From assembly GCF_002295115.1 (NCBI RefSeq), contig NZ_NSFV01000003.1:248001-312000 (forward strand): a DNA stretch of 64,000 nt, read 5' to 3'. The translations under genes were made by a program, and so were the position numbers. Under the pieces are notes generated by a model, which did no database searches, had not been told where the DNA came from, and saw only the letters and a list, made by a program, of their open reading frames with translations. The stretch is from Mesorhizobium sp. WSM4311 (GTDB lineage Bacteria > Pseudomonadota > Alphaproteobacteria > Rhizobiales > Rhizobiaceae). This document shows, one piece after another, positions 8,583 through 16,768 of the stretch (position 1 is its first letter; every line of letters starts with the position of its first letter).

Positions 8583-9361
8583 GCCTCGTCCTCATACAAC
8601 GCCTCGGCGAGAAAACCATCCGGGTCGTTGCTGAAATCGCGCAACATGCGGAAGTGGTCCGTATCACGAAAGTCGGCGGGCTCGAGCCCGAACCGGCTGA
8701 TGCGGAACAGCCGCGCGCCGGGACAAGCCATCAACAATGGCGAGTGCGTCGCCATGATCACCTGCGCGGTGCCGGATTGGTCCATGCGCCGCAGCATTTT
8801 CAGCAGTTCGATCTGGCGCGACGGCGAAAGCGCGCTCTCCGGCTCGTCGAGAATGTAGATGCCTTGCCTGCGGCAGCGTTCCTCGAAGAAACGGATAAAA
8901 CCCTCGCCATGCGACCAGGAAAGGAAATCCGGCGGCGGTGGCTTGGACGGATCTTCCAGCGCCGCCTGGTCGAGGTACCGGGCCACCGAATAGAAGGATT
9001 CGGCGCGAAAGAACCAGCCGGCGGTTACCTTCGGCAGCCAGTGGCCCCGAAATGTGCTGGCCAGCGCAGCGCCGCTCTTGTCGATGGCGATTGAATGGTC
9101 GACCGGGCGGTAGCCCTTGCCGCCGCCGGCCTCGTCATAACCGGCCAAAGCACCAATCGCTTCCAGCAGCGTCGATTTGCCGGTGCCGTTCTCGCCGACG
9201 ATGATGGTGATCGGCGTGGTGAATTCGAGCTCGAATTCGCGGTAGCGAAACAGCGGCAGGTTCCAGGGGTACTTTTCCCAGTCGGACACTCGCTGTTTAT
9301 CGAGCAGGACACGCTTGAGGTATGGCGCCTTGAGCCGCGTCAGCTGTTTGCGGTAGGCCAT
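8579..9361 (-). CDS. Stand-alone ABC/RecF-type ATPase (predicted ATPase, COG3910-like)
   Basis: 260 aa single nucleotide-binding domain without membrane segments. The Walker A motif is GENGTGKST (about residues 56-64 from the ATG), and the signature-like segment and Walker B read YILDEPESALSPSRQ. The sensor region is IMATHSPLL. This arrangement belongs to the SMC/RecF-related, non-transport branch of ABC ATPases. The ATG at 9361 overlaps the preceding VOC gene's TGA by one base; a TTG one codon earlier is possible. Such ATPases sometimes act with nucleases or toxins, but no such partner is present. The partners here are metabolic genes, so the role is unknown. Confidence 0.85.
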   Translation of the reverse strand: MAYRKQLTRLKAPYLKRVLLDKQRVSDWEKYPWNLPLFRYREFELEFTTPITIIVGENGTGKSTLLEAIGALAGYDEAGGGKGYRPVDHSIAIDKSGAALASTFRGHWLPKVTAGWFFRAESFYSVARYLDQAALEDPSKPPPPDFLSWSHGEGFIRFFEERCRRQGIYILDEPESALSPSRQIELLKMLRRMDQSGTAQVIMATHSPLLMACPGARLFRISRFGLEPADFRDTDHFRMLRDFSNDPDGFLAEALYEDEA

Positions 9362-9801
9362 CAAGCAGGCAGCGAAATCGTGCCGTCCGCCGCGATCGGA
9401 AAGGCCGGATTGTGTGCGACTTCCCAGACATGCCCGTCCGCATCGGCGAAATAGCCGTACCAGCCACCCCAGAAGGCGCGGCCTGCCGGCTTGACGATGC
9501 GGCCGCCGGCCTTTTCCGCCGTGGCGAGCAACTCGTCGACTTCGACGTCGGTGCGGGTGTTGTAGGCGAGGTAGACGGCGGACGGCGCCTTGGCGAATGC
9601 GATGCCGGAATCCGCCTCGGCGCTGGCGCGCGGGAACAGGCCGAGAATGACGCCACCCATCTGGAAGAAGGCGACACCGTCGGTGATGCCGGCATGCCGT
9701 TTCAGCCCCATGGTTTCGTAGAAGCGCACGGCGCGGTCGAGGTCATCCGTTGCAATCGTGACGATGGAGATGCGCGGCTCCACGGCTACTCGTCCGTCCA
9801 T
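9361..9801 (-). CDS. VOC-family (glyoxalase/bleomycin-resistance fold) protein
   Basis: 146 aa protein of two beta-alpha-beta-beta-beta modules. The first begins RISIVTIATDDLDRAVRFYE. The second ends AFWGGWYGYFADADGHVWEV, where His and Glu occupy usual metal-ligand positions of the fold. The family includes glyoxalases, extradiol dioxygenases and antibiotic-binding proteins, so the reaction cannot be told. The ATG at 9801 lies inside the end of the enoyl-CoA hydratase gene (16-bp overlap), and its own stop overlaps the ATPase start. This places it in the middle of a tightly packed operon. Confidence 0.87.
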   Translation of the reverse strand: MDGRVAVEPRISIVTIATDDLDRAVRFYETMGLKRHAGITDGVAFFQMGGVILGLFPRASAEADSGIAFAKAPSAVYLAYNTRTDVEVDELLATAEKAGGRIVKPAGRAFWGGWYGYFADADGHVWEVAHNPAFPIAADGTISLPA

Positions 9802-10607
9802 TCCGGCTTGCGCTTGCCGATGAAGGCGCCGATGCCTTCTTCCGCGTCGCGCGCCAGCATGTTCTCGACCATGACGCGGCCGGTATAGGCATAGGCGTCC
9901 GCCACGCCCATTTCGGCCTGCGCGTAAAAGGCCTCCTTGCCGGTCTTGACCACCAAAGATGATTTGGAAGCAATGGTTTGCGCGTATTTGGTGACGATCT
10001 GATTCAGGTATTCGCGCGGCACGACGCGGTTGACCAGGCCGAATTCCTTGGCGGTTGCCGCGTCGATCGTCTCGCCGGTCAACAGCATCTCCATCGCCTG
10101 CTTGCGCGAGACGTTGCGCGACAGCGCCACCATAGGCGTCGAGCAGAACAGGCCGATATTGACGCCCGGCGTGCAGAAGGTCGCCTCATGCGAGGCGATC
10201 GCCAGGTCGCAACTGGCGACAAGCTGCAGGCCGGCGGCGGTCGCCAGGCCGTCGACTTCGGCGATGACCGGCACGGGATGGCGCACGATCACCTGCATCA
10301 GTTGGGCGCAAGCGGCGAATGTCTCTTCGAAGAAAGCCTTGCCGCGATCGGCATCGGCGCGGCGCGCCGTCATTTCCTTGAGATCATGGCCGGCGCAGAA
10401 CACCTTTCCGGCCGCCGACAGGATGATGACACGAACCGCCTTGTCGGCCTTGGCGCGGTCGAGTTCGGCCGTCAGCGCCGCCATCACCGCGAGCGACAAA
10501 GCGTTGGCTGGCGGATTGGCGAGCGTTAGGCGCAGCACGCCCTTGTCCAGCCTGGTCGTGACCGGCCCCTCGACAGCGACAGGCTTGATGGCAAGGATTT
10601 CGGCCAT
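9786..10607 (-). CDS. Enoyl-CoA hydratase/isomerase family protein (ECHDC3-like)
   Basis: 273 aa crotonase-fold protein. The oxyanion-hole segments are visible (KVFCAGHDLKEM and DGLATAAGLQLVASCDLAIA). In the second active-site segment the sequence is CTPGVNIGLFCSTP, where classical enoyl-CoA hydratase has its second catalytic Glu; that Glu is absent. This CTPG/GLFCSTP pattern is the one I know from ECHDC3-type proteins, so simple hydratase activity should not be assumed. It is the first gene of the overlapping set ending with the CoA-binding protein and probably carries the operon promoter in 10608-10762. Confidence 0.88.
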   Translation of the reverse strand: MAEILAIKPVAVEGPVTTRLDKGVLRLTLANPPANALSLAVMAALTAELDRAKADKAVRVIILSAAGKVFCAGHDLKEMTARRADADRGKAFFEETFAACAQLMQVIVRHPVPVIAEVDGLATAAGLQLVASCDLAIASHEATFCTPGVNIGLFCSTPMVALSRNVSRKQAMEMLLTGETIDAATAKEFGLVNRVVPREYLNQIVTKYAQTIASKSSLVVKTGKEAFYAQAEMGVADAYAYTGRVMVENMLARDAEEGIGAFIGKRKPEWTDE

Positions 10608-10762
10608 GGCTAAGGTCTCCGCGATTCCGGTCGGGCTTATGGACTATCTAATATCGGATTGGCCTTCGTCCAACACCCATCGCTTACGCCAGAAGGCCGA
10701 AGGTGTTGCCAGCAATGCCTTGCCGCGCTCATACAGGCTTGGCGTAAAAGCGAGAGACCGAC

Positions 10763-11227
10763 ATGCCTGCCCAGACCAATCTCAAGCCGGTGCTGACCGC
10801 AGCTCAAGTCAATGTGCTGATGGAAACCGTCTATCCTCAGCTCAACGACCAGTTCAAATATTATGAGGCGATCGACGTTTTCCCAGGCGGCTGCACCGTA
10901 CGGCTCAATGCCGGCGAGCGGCATTTGCGTCCCGGCGGCACGGTATCCGGTCCGTCGCTGTTCACGCTGGCCGACATTGGCGGCTATGTATGCGTGCTTT
11001 CCCATGCCGGGCCGGATGCGCTGTCGGTTACGATCAACCTCGACATCAACTTCGTGCGCAAGGCCGAGGCCGGGCCGATCGATGGCCATTGCCGGATCCT
11101 AAAGCTCGGAAAGAGCCTGATGGTGTTCGACATCGACATCGTCGCCGGCCCGGAGGGACAAACAATCGCGCACGCCACGGGCACCTATTCGATCCCGCCG
11201 AAGCGCACCGGCGATGTGGTAAAATAA
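10763..11227 (+). CDS. PaaI-family acyl-CoA thioesterase
   Basis: 154 aa hotdog-fold protein. The active-site-like stretch LRPGGTVSGPSLFTLADIGGY corresponds to the HxxxxHGG/D region of PaaI-type thioesterases, although here it lacks the classical His-Gly-Gly. The remainder (SVTINLDINFVRKAE and TYSIPP end) follows the family. It would hydrolyse acyl-CoA thioesters in the cytosol. It is divergent from the enoyl-CoA hydratase operon across 155 bp, which suggests shared acyl-CoA-related control. The ATG at 10763 is preceded by a GAGAG ribosome-binding stretch. Confidence 0.85.
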   Translation: MPAQTNLKPVLTAAQVNVLMETVYPQLNDQFKYYEAIDVFPGGCTVRLNAGERHLRPGGTVSGPSLFTLADIGGYVCVLSHAGPDALSVTINLDINFVRKAEAGPIDGHCRILKLGKSLMVFDIDIVAGPEGQTIAHATGTYSIPPKRTGDVVK

Positions 11228-11289
11228 TACCTTTTTACTATGCCATTGTTTTTACTGCTGTTTCTTCGCTAGATGGCTTTTTGATCGAC

Positions 11290-11318
11290 TTGACGCGCAA
11301 TTCCCCCTCACCTATAAG
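11290..11318 (+). promoter_or_regulatory. Sigma-70-type promoter of rplM-rpsI
   Basis: TTGACG (11290-11295) and TATAAG (11313-11318) are separated by exactly 17 bp, an almost ideal housekeeping promoter. Transcription would start near 11325, giving a leader of about 115 nt before rplM. That leader contains a GC-rich imperfect inverted repeat around 11335-11370 (gcggccc/ggccgcc) that could serve ribosomal-protein feedback; this is only an inference. Confidence 0.72.
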
Positions 11319-11442
11319 CCGTCACGAAGCAGCGGCCCGCAAAGGCCGCCGTTTTGTTATTGGCGGCGGGCAAGCGCCTCATCGCCAATCCAAGCAACAA
11401 GAAACGCCTTCTCTTTGAAGGTCAAAACCGAGAGCAGAAAAC

Positions 11443-11907
11443 ATGACAACCTTTTCGCAGAAGCCTGCGGATGTGGTGAAGAAGTGGATCCTGATCGACG
11501 CCGAGGGTCTCGTCGTCGGCCGTCTCGCCACTGTCATCGCCAATCATCTTCGCGGCAAGCACAAGCCGACCTTCACCCCGCATGTCGACGACGGCGACAA
11601 TGTCATCGTCATCAATGCCGACAAGGTGGTGTTCACCGGCAAGAAGTTCACCGACAAGGTCTATTACTGGCACACCGGCCACCCCGGTGGCATCAAGGAG
11701 CGCACCGCGCGCCAGCTGCTCGAGGGCCGTTTCCCCGAGCGTGTCGTCGAGAAGGCCGTTGAGCGCATGGTCCCGCGTGGTCCGCTCGGCCGTCGCCAGA
11801 TGAAGAACCTGCGCGTCTATGCAGGCGCCGAGCATCCGCATGTCGCCCAGCAGCCAGAAGTCCTCGACGTGGCCAAGCTGAATTCCAAGAACAAGAAGGT
11901 CGCATAA
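11443..11907 (+). CDS. rplM: 50S ribosomal protein L13
   Basis: 154 aa. Conserved L13 features are plain: [16 protein letters not shown] at the start, the central [22 protein letters not shown], and the [21 protein letters not shown] signature. The N-terminal extension [13 protein letters not shown] is usual in alphaproteobacteria. It is co-transcribed with rpsI, which starts two bases after the L13 stop. Confidence 0.99.
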   Translation: MTTFSQKPADVVKKWILIDAEGLVVGRLATVIANHLRGKHKPTFTPHVDDGDNVIVINADKVVFTGKKFTDKVYYWHTGHPGGIKERTARQLLEGRFPERVVEKAVERMVPRGPLGRRQMKNLRVYAGAEHPHVAQQPEVLDVAKLNSKNKKVA

Positions 11908-11908
11908 G

Positions 11909-12391
11909 ATGGCTGAGCTTTCCTCGCTCGCAGAACTGGGCGCCGCCACGGGCAACACCAATACCCAGCCGGCAGCCCCCGTCCACGTCCAGAAGCTCGA
12001 CAAGTCGGGCCGCGCCTATGCCACCGGCAAGCGCAAGAACGCCATCGCGCGCGTCTGGGTGAAGCCGGGTTCCGGCAAGATCGTCGTCAACGACAAGGAA
12101 TTCGCGACCTATTTCGCGCGTCCGGTCCTGCAGATGATCCTCAACCAGCCGATCATCGCTTCCAACCGTTCGGGCCAGTACGACATCGTCGCCACCGTCG
12201 TCGGCGGCGGCCTCTCCGGCCAGGCCGGTGCGGTGCGTCACGGCATCTCCAAGGCGCTGACCTACTACGAGCCGGCGCTGCGCGCCGTGCTCAAGAAGGG
12301 CGGCTTCCTGACCCGCGACAGCCGCGTCGTCGAGCGCAAGAAGTACGGCAAGGCGAAGGCCCGCCGCAGCTTCCAGTTCTCGAAGCGCTAA
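11909..12391 (+). CDS. rpsI: 30S ribosomal protein S9
   Basis: 160 aa. The alphaproteobacterial N-terminal extension (about 38 residues) precedes the S9 core [17 protein letters not shown]. The C terminus is the typical basic tail [11 protein letters not shown], which reaches the decoding centre. The central [18 protein letters not shown] signature is intact. It forms the standard rplM-rpsI operon, closed by the terminator at 12416-12442. Confidence 0.99.
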   Translation: MAELSSLAELGAATGNTNTQPAAPVHVQKLDKSGRAYATGKRKNAIARVWVKPGSGKIVVNDKEFATYFARPVLQMILNQPIIASNRSGQYDIVATVVGGGLSGQAGAVRHGISKALTYYEPALRAVLKKGGFLTRDSRVVERKKYGKAKARRSFQFSKR

Positions 12392-12415
12392 GCGCTCCGC
12401 AGTCTTGGACAATCG

Positions 12416-12442
12416 AAAAGGCCGCCTCCGGGCGGCCTTTTT
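12416..12442 (+). terminator. Rho-independent terminator of rplM-rpsI
   Basis: An 11-bp perfect stem (AAAAGGCCGCC at 12416-12426 with GGCGGCCTTTT at 12431-12441) and a TCCG loop, ending in a T run. It begins 25 bp after the rpsI stop. Confidence 0.92.
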
Positions 12443-12454
12443 GCATTGCGCATC

Positions 12455-12850
12455 CCTATCCTGCGGAATGGTCCGCGTTGCGGATGAACAGGGAACGCGC
12501 AGAGCGCCGCGCCGGCCACCGCAAGCGCCGAGGCGAGGAAGGCAATCTGCATGCCCTGGATCGAGCCCAACCCCAAAGGCGGAGCCGAACAGCGCGACAC
12601 CAATCGCCCCGCCTGACTGGCGCACGGTATTGAGCACGCCCGAGGCTGTTCCCGACATCGCCGTCGGCACGGACGACAGCAGCGCCGTGGTCATGGCGGG
12701 CACGGCGAGACCAATGGCGACCGGCAGGGACAGCAGCCCTCACAGACGGCGCCGGTCAGCGAAAACAGCGTCAGCACGACAAGCCCTTGCCCGGTCCAGT
12801 CGATCGGCGGCTTCCCGGCAATTCGCGCCGCCTCATGCCCCCTCCCCAAT
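12455..12850 (-). pseudogene. Remnant of an MFS drug transporter (DHA2-like, C-terminal part)
   Basis: Three minus-strand reading frames must be joined to read a continuous MFS sequence. At about 12850-12740 one frame gives PPIDWTGQGLVVLTLFSLTG. At about 12740-12570 another gives a segment with MSGTASGVLNTVRQSGGAIG, the well-known DHA2 motif. At about 12570-12455 a third gives MQIAFLASALAVAGAALCAF, the last membrane helix. The N-terminal two thirds are missing. At least two frameshifts and the truncation make it non-functional. The rest of the gap up to 13042 (12851-13042) holds nothing I can identify. Confidence 0.75.
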
Positions 12851-13042
12851 AGCATATGACAACACTGTAGCCGTCCGGGCGCGGCATTCGATAGATGCAA
12901 GCCGTGTTGCACATCCGGAAAATGTCGGGCTCGGCAAATTTGCTGAGGCCCGTCGCGCGCGGCGCGGCACCATGCTACGAAACGGGACCGGCCTTTTCGG
13001 TCCAAGGATATTTGGATAGGTGGTTCTTAGGGAAGGTCGCGG

Positions 13043-13828
13043 ATGTCACCCGAACCGATCAAATTCACCGACGGCGCGGCTTACGAGCGCTTCATGGCTC
13101 CCTGGAGCCGATCCGCCGGGGCTTTGTTCCTCGACTGGCTGGCGCCGGGCTCCGGACGGGCCTGGGTTGATGTCGGTGCCGGCAACGGCGCGTTCACTGA
13201 GCTCATTCTAGCGAAGTCCGCCCCTTCGTCCGTTTGCGCGATCGATCCCTCCGACGCGCAGATTGCGACTGCTCGGCAAAAAATCTCGGCAAAGCAGGTC
13301 GAGCTGTTGATTGGCGATGCGATGGCCCTTCCCTACGACGCCAACCGCTTCGACGTCGCTGTGATGGCGCTGGTGCTGTTCTTCGTCCCCGACCCGCGCA
13401 AGGGCGCCTCGGAAATGCTCCGCGTCACCAAGCCCGGCGGCATTGTCGCGTCCTACACCTGGGACGTCATGCGCGGCGGCACCCCTACGCAGCATTTGTG
13501 GGAGGAGATGGACGCGATGGGCAAACCGGCCGCACGTCCGCCGAGCGCGGAGGTCTCGCGTTTCGCGGCGCTGAAGGCGCTTTGGGCGGAGCTCGGCATC
13601 CGCGATGTCGAGACGCGCGAGCTTGTCGTCGAACGCGCCTTCGCTGACTTCGACGATTATTGGCTATCCATGGTCGTGAGCAGCCCGAGCGGAATCGTCG
13701 GGAAGCTGTCGGATGCGGAGAGCGCGGAGCTGAAACGCCGACTAAAGGACAGACTGCCGGCAAGCGCCACGGGAGCGATCACGGTTCACGCCTGGTCGAC
13801 GGCGATCAAGGGGCGAAAGGCCGCTTAA
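13043..13828 (+). CDS. Class I SAM-dependent methyltransferase
   Basis: 261 aa. Motif I is WVDVGAGNGAFTELI (around residues 39-53), the acidic residue of motif II follows in CAIDPSD, motif III is LLIGDAMALPY, and the motif IV region is FDVAVMALVLFFVPDP. This is the Methyltransf_11/UbiE-like layout; the substrate is not predictable. The ATG at 13043 follows a GGGAAGGTCGCGG ribosome-binding region. It is an intact gene sitting between pieces of decayed genes. Confidence 0.88.
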   Translation: MSPEPIKFTDGAAYERFMAPWSRSAGALFLDWLAPGSGRAWVDVGAGNGAFTELILAKSAPSSVCAIDPSDAQIATARQKISAKQVELLIGDAMALPYDANRFDVAVMALVLFFVPDPRKGASEMLRVTKPGGIVASYTWDVMRGGTPTQHLWEEMDAMGKPAARPPSAEVSRFAALKALWAELGIRDVETRELVVERAFADFDDYWLSMVVSSPSGIVGKLSDAESAELKRRLKDRLPASATGAITVHAWSTAIKGRKAA

Positions 13829-13839
13829 TGCGCGGTGCC

Positions 13840-14118
13840 TTACGTCGCCGCTTTCTTCTTCCTTCTTCGCCTTCGGCTTGCCGGCTTCGATGCGACCGGC
13901 GCTTCCAGCGTGCCCTAGATCGAGGACAGGCGGCCGGACGTGAACGTGTAGATGCCCGCACGCCGGCCGGTCGTCCAGGTGACCACAGCGACGCGCCGGC
14001 CGGCACCGTCACAGGAGAGATTGACGTTCGAGGGCGCGCCGATGCCGCGCACCACGTCGCATTCGGTGTGGCCGAGCCCGACCGTGCCGCCCATGGCCGC
14101 AGGCGCCGTCGTCGATGT
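13840..14118 (-). pseudogene. Disrupted C-terminal remnant of a conserved rhizobial exported protein
   Basis: Read from 14118 on the minus strand, the frame contains MGGTVGLGHTECDVVRGIG, then NVNLSCDGAGRRVAVVTW and a TFTSGRLSS end, interrupted by TAG at 13917-13915. After the stop it continues for about 24 codons into a Lys/Arg/Ala-rich tail and ends at TAA (13842-13840). The pattern resembles the end of a small outer-membrane-assembly-like lipoprotein that I associate with Mesorhizobium genomes. There is no start codon or N-terminal part. I treat it as a relic, with a caveat that the original family is named from memory. Confidence 0.6.
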
Positions 14119-14127
14119 AAACGACCG

Positions 14128-14289
14128 CTAATTCCGCCGCTGCCACCGGCCCCGTTCGAAGGCCTGCCAATAGGTGACCTCAAATCCGCGCGTCTTGCAA
14201 TCCGTCCAGGTGCTGCGGGCCAAGGCAAGTGCGTCCGGATCGTCGCCGTTGAACAGCAGCACCATGCGCTCGTAGCTCTGGCTCAATTG
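14128..14289 (-). pseudogene. holC: C-terminal remnant of DNA polymerase III chi subunit
   Basis: The minus-strand frame from 14289 reads QSYERMVLLFNGDD, then ALALARSTWTDCK, and ends in VTYWQAFERGRWQRRN with TAG at 14130-14128. This matches the last ~50 residues of alphaproteobacterial HolC, which is about 150 aa; the first ~100 residues are missing and the 5' part of the fragment overlaps the end of the GDPD gene. An intact holC must exist elsewhere if the cell needs it. The rest of the gap between 13829 and 14282 contains only this piece and the remnant at 13840-14118. Confidence 0.65.
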
Positions 14290-15341
14290 ATGCTGGCGGT
14301 CGCGGCAGGCTCGAGGCGTTCGCCCGTCCCGGCATAAGGCACGCGATAGCCGTTCGCCGCCAGCCAGGCGATGGCCGCTTTCGGTTCGTCGGTCTGGATG
14401 ATGGTGGCGCCACGATCGGCCCAGAAGCCCCAGACTTCGCGCGGCAGGCTGGCCTGGACCGCCAATTCGTCGCCACGGCCGCCAGCGAGGAAGCCACTCG
14501 GCTTGTTGACGATGGCATAGGTGTCGGCCCAGATGTGCCAGTTGCCCCGCACCGCGGCCGCGCGCATGCGGGTGCTGAACAGCGGTCCACCGGTTTCGGT
14601 CAGCGTCTCGGCGCCGGCCCGCCAGTTGATCAGCTCGATCGCGCGCGGCGAGAAGGCGTGGTCGACCGTCCCGGCGAAACCGGCGTCATGGACCGCGTCA
14701 TCGGCGATGATCGGCATGAACTGGACGCCGCCGCCGATCGCGGCCATGGCCGCCTTCACCGTGGCAATCCTGGTCTGGTTCCAGAGATTCTCCTTGACGA
14801 TGACCTGGTCGGCCATGCCGAGATCGCGCGCCACCGCGATCATGCCCGGGAGGTCACCGACTTCGAGCTTGTTGTCGAGATTGATGAGGATCCTGTCCCT
14901 GGTCGCCAGCAGCATCTCGCGCAGCGTCGAAACCCTCTCGTCGGTGACGGCGCGGGTGCCCTCGATCACCAAGCGGCAGGTCTTCAGTTCGGCAAGCGTG
15001 TATTTCGCCACCTCGCCCCTGCAGGTCGTGGTGCGGTCGAGCCAGCTGTCATGCATGACGACGAACTCACCGTCCTTCGAGCGCCTGATGTCGACCTCGA
15101 CAATCTCGGCGCCCATGGCGATCGAGCCTTCGACGGCGGCGAGCGAATTTTCCGCATAGAGCGTCTTGCCGGCCTGCATGCTGCCTGCACGATGGGCGGC
15201 CACCATGACATGGTCGCGCCACTGGTTGGCATGCTCGAAGCGGTCGAGAATCTGCCTGGCGCGGGTTTCGCTGGCCAACGCCTGACCAGAGGAAGCCGCA
15301 AGTGCCGCGGAAAGCAGAAGACTCAGACAGATGGTTCGCAT
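14283..15341 (-). CDS. Periplasmic glycerophosphodiester phosphodiesterase family protein
   Basis: 352 aa with a Sec signal peptide (residues 1-23, ending QALASE). The GDPD catalytic motifs are present: AAHRAGS (general acid/base His-Arg), AENSLAA, the metal-binding EIVEVDIRRSKDGEFVVMHD, and a downstream LINLDNK. The enzyme would hydrolyse glycerophosphodiesters to alcohol and glycerol-3-phosphate in the periplasm, salvaging phosphorus and glycerol from phospholipid head groups. The gene stands alone. Confidence 0.9.
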   Translation of the reverse strand: MRTICLSLLLSAALAASSGQALASETRARQILDRFEHANQWRDHVMVAAHRAGSMQAGKTLYAENSLAAVEGSIAMGAEIVEVDIRRSKDGEFVVMHDSWLDRTTTCRGEVAKYTLAELKTCRLVIEGTRAVTDERVSTLREMLLATRDRILINLDNKLEVGDLPGMIAVARDLGMADQVIVKENLWNQTRIATVKAAMAAIGGGVQFMPIIADDAVHDAGFAGTVDHAFSPRAIELINWRAGAETLTETGGPLFSTRMRAAAVRGNWHIWADTYAIVNKPSGFLAGGRGDELAVQASLPREVWGFWADRGATIIQTDEPKAAIAWLAANGYRVPYAGTGERLEPAATASIN

Positions 15342-15437
15342 CCAGAATCGCTCCTTGCCGGATCGAAGCCGGGATAGGCGATGCCCGTGACATCTGGGTG
15401 AACGAAGCCGGCTAGCAGATTCTCAGGAAAGGTGGCG

Positions 15438-16646
15438 TCAGATGCGTTTCGAGAGCCGGCGGAACCTTGTCATCGCCGGAATTTCGATGAAGCGCCAAGT
15501 GATCCACGATGCGGCGATGGTGGCGACGAGCATGACGACGATTGCCACCGTTCCGGCCCAGCCGGTGCCGAAGCCCGTCGCCGGCGACCCGCGCAGCACG
15601 ATGTCGCCGACGAGGCCGAGGCCAAGCTTGTGCTCGACGAGCCCGGCAACGTTGATCAGGCGCGCCTGCACGAAGATGTGGACCATGTAGATGGAATAGG
15701 ACAGCGCGCCGAGCGTCAGCATGAACGGCGCCCGCAGCAAGGCGGAAATCCAGCCGCCCTCATGGGCAAAGAGAAACAGCGCCAGCGCGAACACCAGGGG
15801 TGCCGCGATGCCGAAATCATTGCTGCCCGCCAGTGAGACGAAAAGCACGATGACCGCCACCATGACGATTTCGGCAAGGGTCCAGCTCAGCCGCGGGCCG
15901 CTTCTGGCGAGGAGCTGTCGCGCCCCTGCAATGGAATCATGCTGAAACCAGGCCAGCAGGGCCCCGAGCGAGAAGCCGTAGAGGCAGCGGATGAAGCCGA
16001 AATCGTAGGATACATCCATATGATGTATGGAGAAGCCAAGCAGAAAAAGCGGCGCGGTGATGGCGGCGGCGACAAGCCATATCCAGGCACGCGCGCCGGC
16101 GATGAAGACCACGCCGGCGAACAGCAGGTAGGCGAAGAACTCCGCCGAAATGCTCCAGCTTGGCGCATTCCAGGTCAGGTGATCCTCGAAGCCCATCCCT
16201 TGCAGCAGGAGCAGATTGGCAAGCAGGCTCTTCAAATCGAAACCGCCGGTGAAGGGGGCAGCGCCGGTGCCATGCAGTTGCGGCAGCATCAGGCGCAGCA
16301 GTTCGAAGCCCGCAAAGGCGGCGAGCATGATGAGATGCAGCGGATAGATGCGGCCGAACCGCACCAGCGCGAACCGGGCGACCTCTGCCGGCTGGCTCAG
16401 CCGATCGGCATAGCTGCCGGCGATGACAAAGCCGGAAAGGACGAAGAAGAAATCGACGAAAAGATAGGACGAACCGATGAAGGCGCTCTGCGAGATCGCG
16501 GAAGCGGTCGGGAAATGAAACAGCGCCACAAGCAGCGCGCAGATGCCACGCCACGAATCGAGAACCTGGAAGCGCTCGCCGGCTATCGTACCGGCATGGG
16601 TCGACACCACGGCATCGGACGGATTAAGAAACGCGGCCTGCGTCAT
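15438..16646 (-). CDS. Membrane acyltransferase, OafA/YrhL family (acyltransferase_3)
   Basis: 402 aa integral membrane protein with about ten hydrophobic helices. The family opening LDSWRGICALLVALFHF carries the usual arginine and the catalytic-type His (FHF). FVDFFFVLSGFVIAGSYADR, also characteristic, follows. Such proteins O-acetylate or otherwise acylate surface sugars such as LPS, EPS or Nod-factor-like glycans. The frame is open 26 codons further upstream, but the ATG at 16646, preceded by AGGA, gives the normal N terminus. The target sugar is unknown. It is convergent with no obvious partner gene. Confidence 0.88.
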   Translation of the reverse strand: MTQAAFLNPSDAVVSTHAGTIAGERFQVLDSWRGICALLVALFHFPTASAISQSAFIGSSYLFVDFFFVLSGFVIAGSYADRLSQPAEVARFALVRFGRIYPLHLIMLAAFAGFELLRLMLPQLHGTGAAPFTGGFDLKSLLANLLLLQGMGFEDHLTWNAPSWSISAEFFAYLLFAGVVFIAGARAWIWLVAAAITAPLFLLGFSIHHMDVSYDFGFIRCLYGFSLGALLAWFQHDSIAGARQLLARSGPRLSWTLAEIVMVAVIVLFVSLAGSNDFGIAAPLVFALALFLFAHEGGWISALLRAPFMLTLGALSYSIYMVHIFVQARLINVAGLVEHKLGLGLVGDIVLRGSPATGFGTGWAGTVAIVVMLVATIAASWITWRFIEIPAMTRFRRLSKRI

Positions 16647-16768
16647 GATGATACAAATCCTGTCTTGCCGTGGCACCCGGGCGGCGCCGTTTGGTCTCCC
16701 CAGGCCGTGACTGGCATCTTCCATGCCGGTTCTGTAGTTGTTGCACCCGATGAAAACGAGGACCAGTA

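Noticed and set aside
8579..9361. Antiphage defence role of the stand-alone ATPase
   Set aside because: There is no nuclease, toxin or TOPRIM partner; neighbours are metabolic, so a defence claim is not supported.
11335..11370. Ribosomal-protein autoregulatory leader
   Set aside because: Only an imperfect GC-rich inverted repeat is seen; not enough to call a named leader RNA.
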